NCBI GenBank assembly: GCA_018389105.1
Contig: JACATO010000309.1
Coordinates: 124,001 to 188,000 of the forward strand
DNA length: 64,000 bases
From: Nautilus pompilius
Lineage: Eukaryota; Mollusca; Cephalopoda; Nautilida; Nautilidae
Direction of reading: 5' to 3'
Each line of letters begins with the position of its first letter. The stretch's first letter is position 1. The notes under the pieces were generated by a model. The model saw only the letters and a list, made by a program, of their open reading frames with translations. It did not search any database and was not told the origin of the DNA. This document shows positions 63,869 to 64,000 of this stretch, piece after piece. The position numbers and the translations under genes are program-made.

Positions 63869-63984
63869 AGTATTCTTCTGGCATGTTTTTGAAAATTCTA
63901 AAAATTGCCAATTCCTTTATGCTGTTTGCATGGATACAGTGTTCAAACCCTATTTACACTAATATCACCTGCTATTTCCTCAAG
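63869..63984 (+). CDS. Ig gene 2, second domain, N-terminal half exon
   Basis: A 116-base exon between TTTCTTGCAG and donor CAAG|GTAAGT. It enters in phase 1 and leaves in phase 0, exactly like 24964-25073 in gene 1. The end AWIQCSNPIYTNITCYFLK is the clear counterpart of AWIDCSNPYYKNVVCYYK. The codon split from the preceding exon becomes Lys in both genes. The other half of the domain should lie just beyond the window, by analogy with 28671-28884. Confidence 0.82.
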
Positions 63985-64000
63985 GTAAGTACATGTCCAG

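Overview
The window is eukaryotic nuclear DNA, AT-rich and gene-poor. Coding sequence is in short exons between good GT..AG splice sites, and most recognisable protein-like sequence is transposon fossil. tRNA-derived SINE, LINE, Tc1, mariner, pogo/Tigger and hAT remnants, with a secreted or membrane Ig-domain gene family, fit an invertebrate animal. A mollusc such as a cephalopod is a reasonable guess, but nothing seen here proves it.

Layout. 1-13.9 kb: no supported gene; simple repeats, one TATA-type promoter candidate (8.87 kb) and copy A of a dispersed repeat (6.2-7.6 kb). 14-30 kb: Ig gene 1 on + (possible first exon 14.0 kb, signal-peptide exon 20.84 kb, Ig exon 23.7 kb, second domain split over exons at 24.96 and 28.67 kb, possible terminal exon 29.66 kb). 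Its introns hold Tc1 and mariner fossils and the inverted repeat copy B. 30-35.2 kb: SINE, LINE remnant and a decayed hAT element on -. 35.2-40.5 kb: left arm of a multi-kb inverted duplication, interrupted by pogo and Tigger fossils and ending at a Tc1-like element (40.5-42.0 kb). 42.2-47.2 kb: mariner fossil, repeat copy C and a Tc1 fossil. 48.2-52.6 kb: an unidentified minus-strand coding block, frameshifted and split by a second hAT element. 53.7-57.8 kb: Tigger 5' fragment and the right arm of the inverted duplication. 57.5-58.9 kb: CpG-rich segment that may be a promoter. 58-64 kb: Ig gene 2 on + (signal exon 61.28 kb, Ig exon 62.07 kb, half-domain exon 63.87 kb), continuing beyond the window; a small MITE and another Tc1 fossil lie in and around it.

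The two Ig genes share exon order, intron phases (1, 1, 0) and sequence features, so they are paralogues from a tandem duplication and the only well supported host genes here. The inverted duplication carries exon-like segments of an unrecognised gene, damaged differently in each arm. The unidentified block at 48-52.6 kb is the best candidate for something undescribed.
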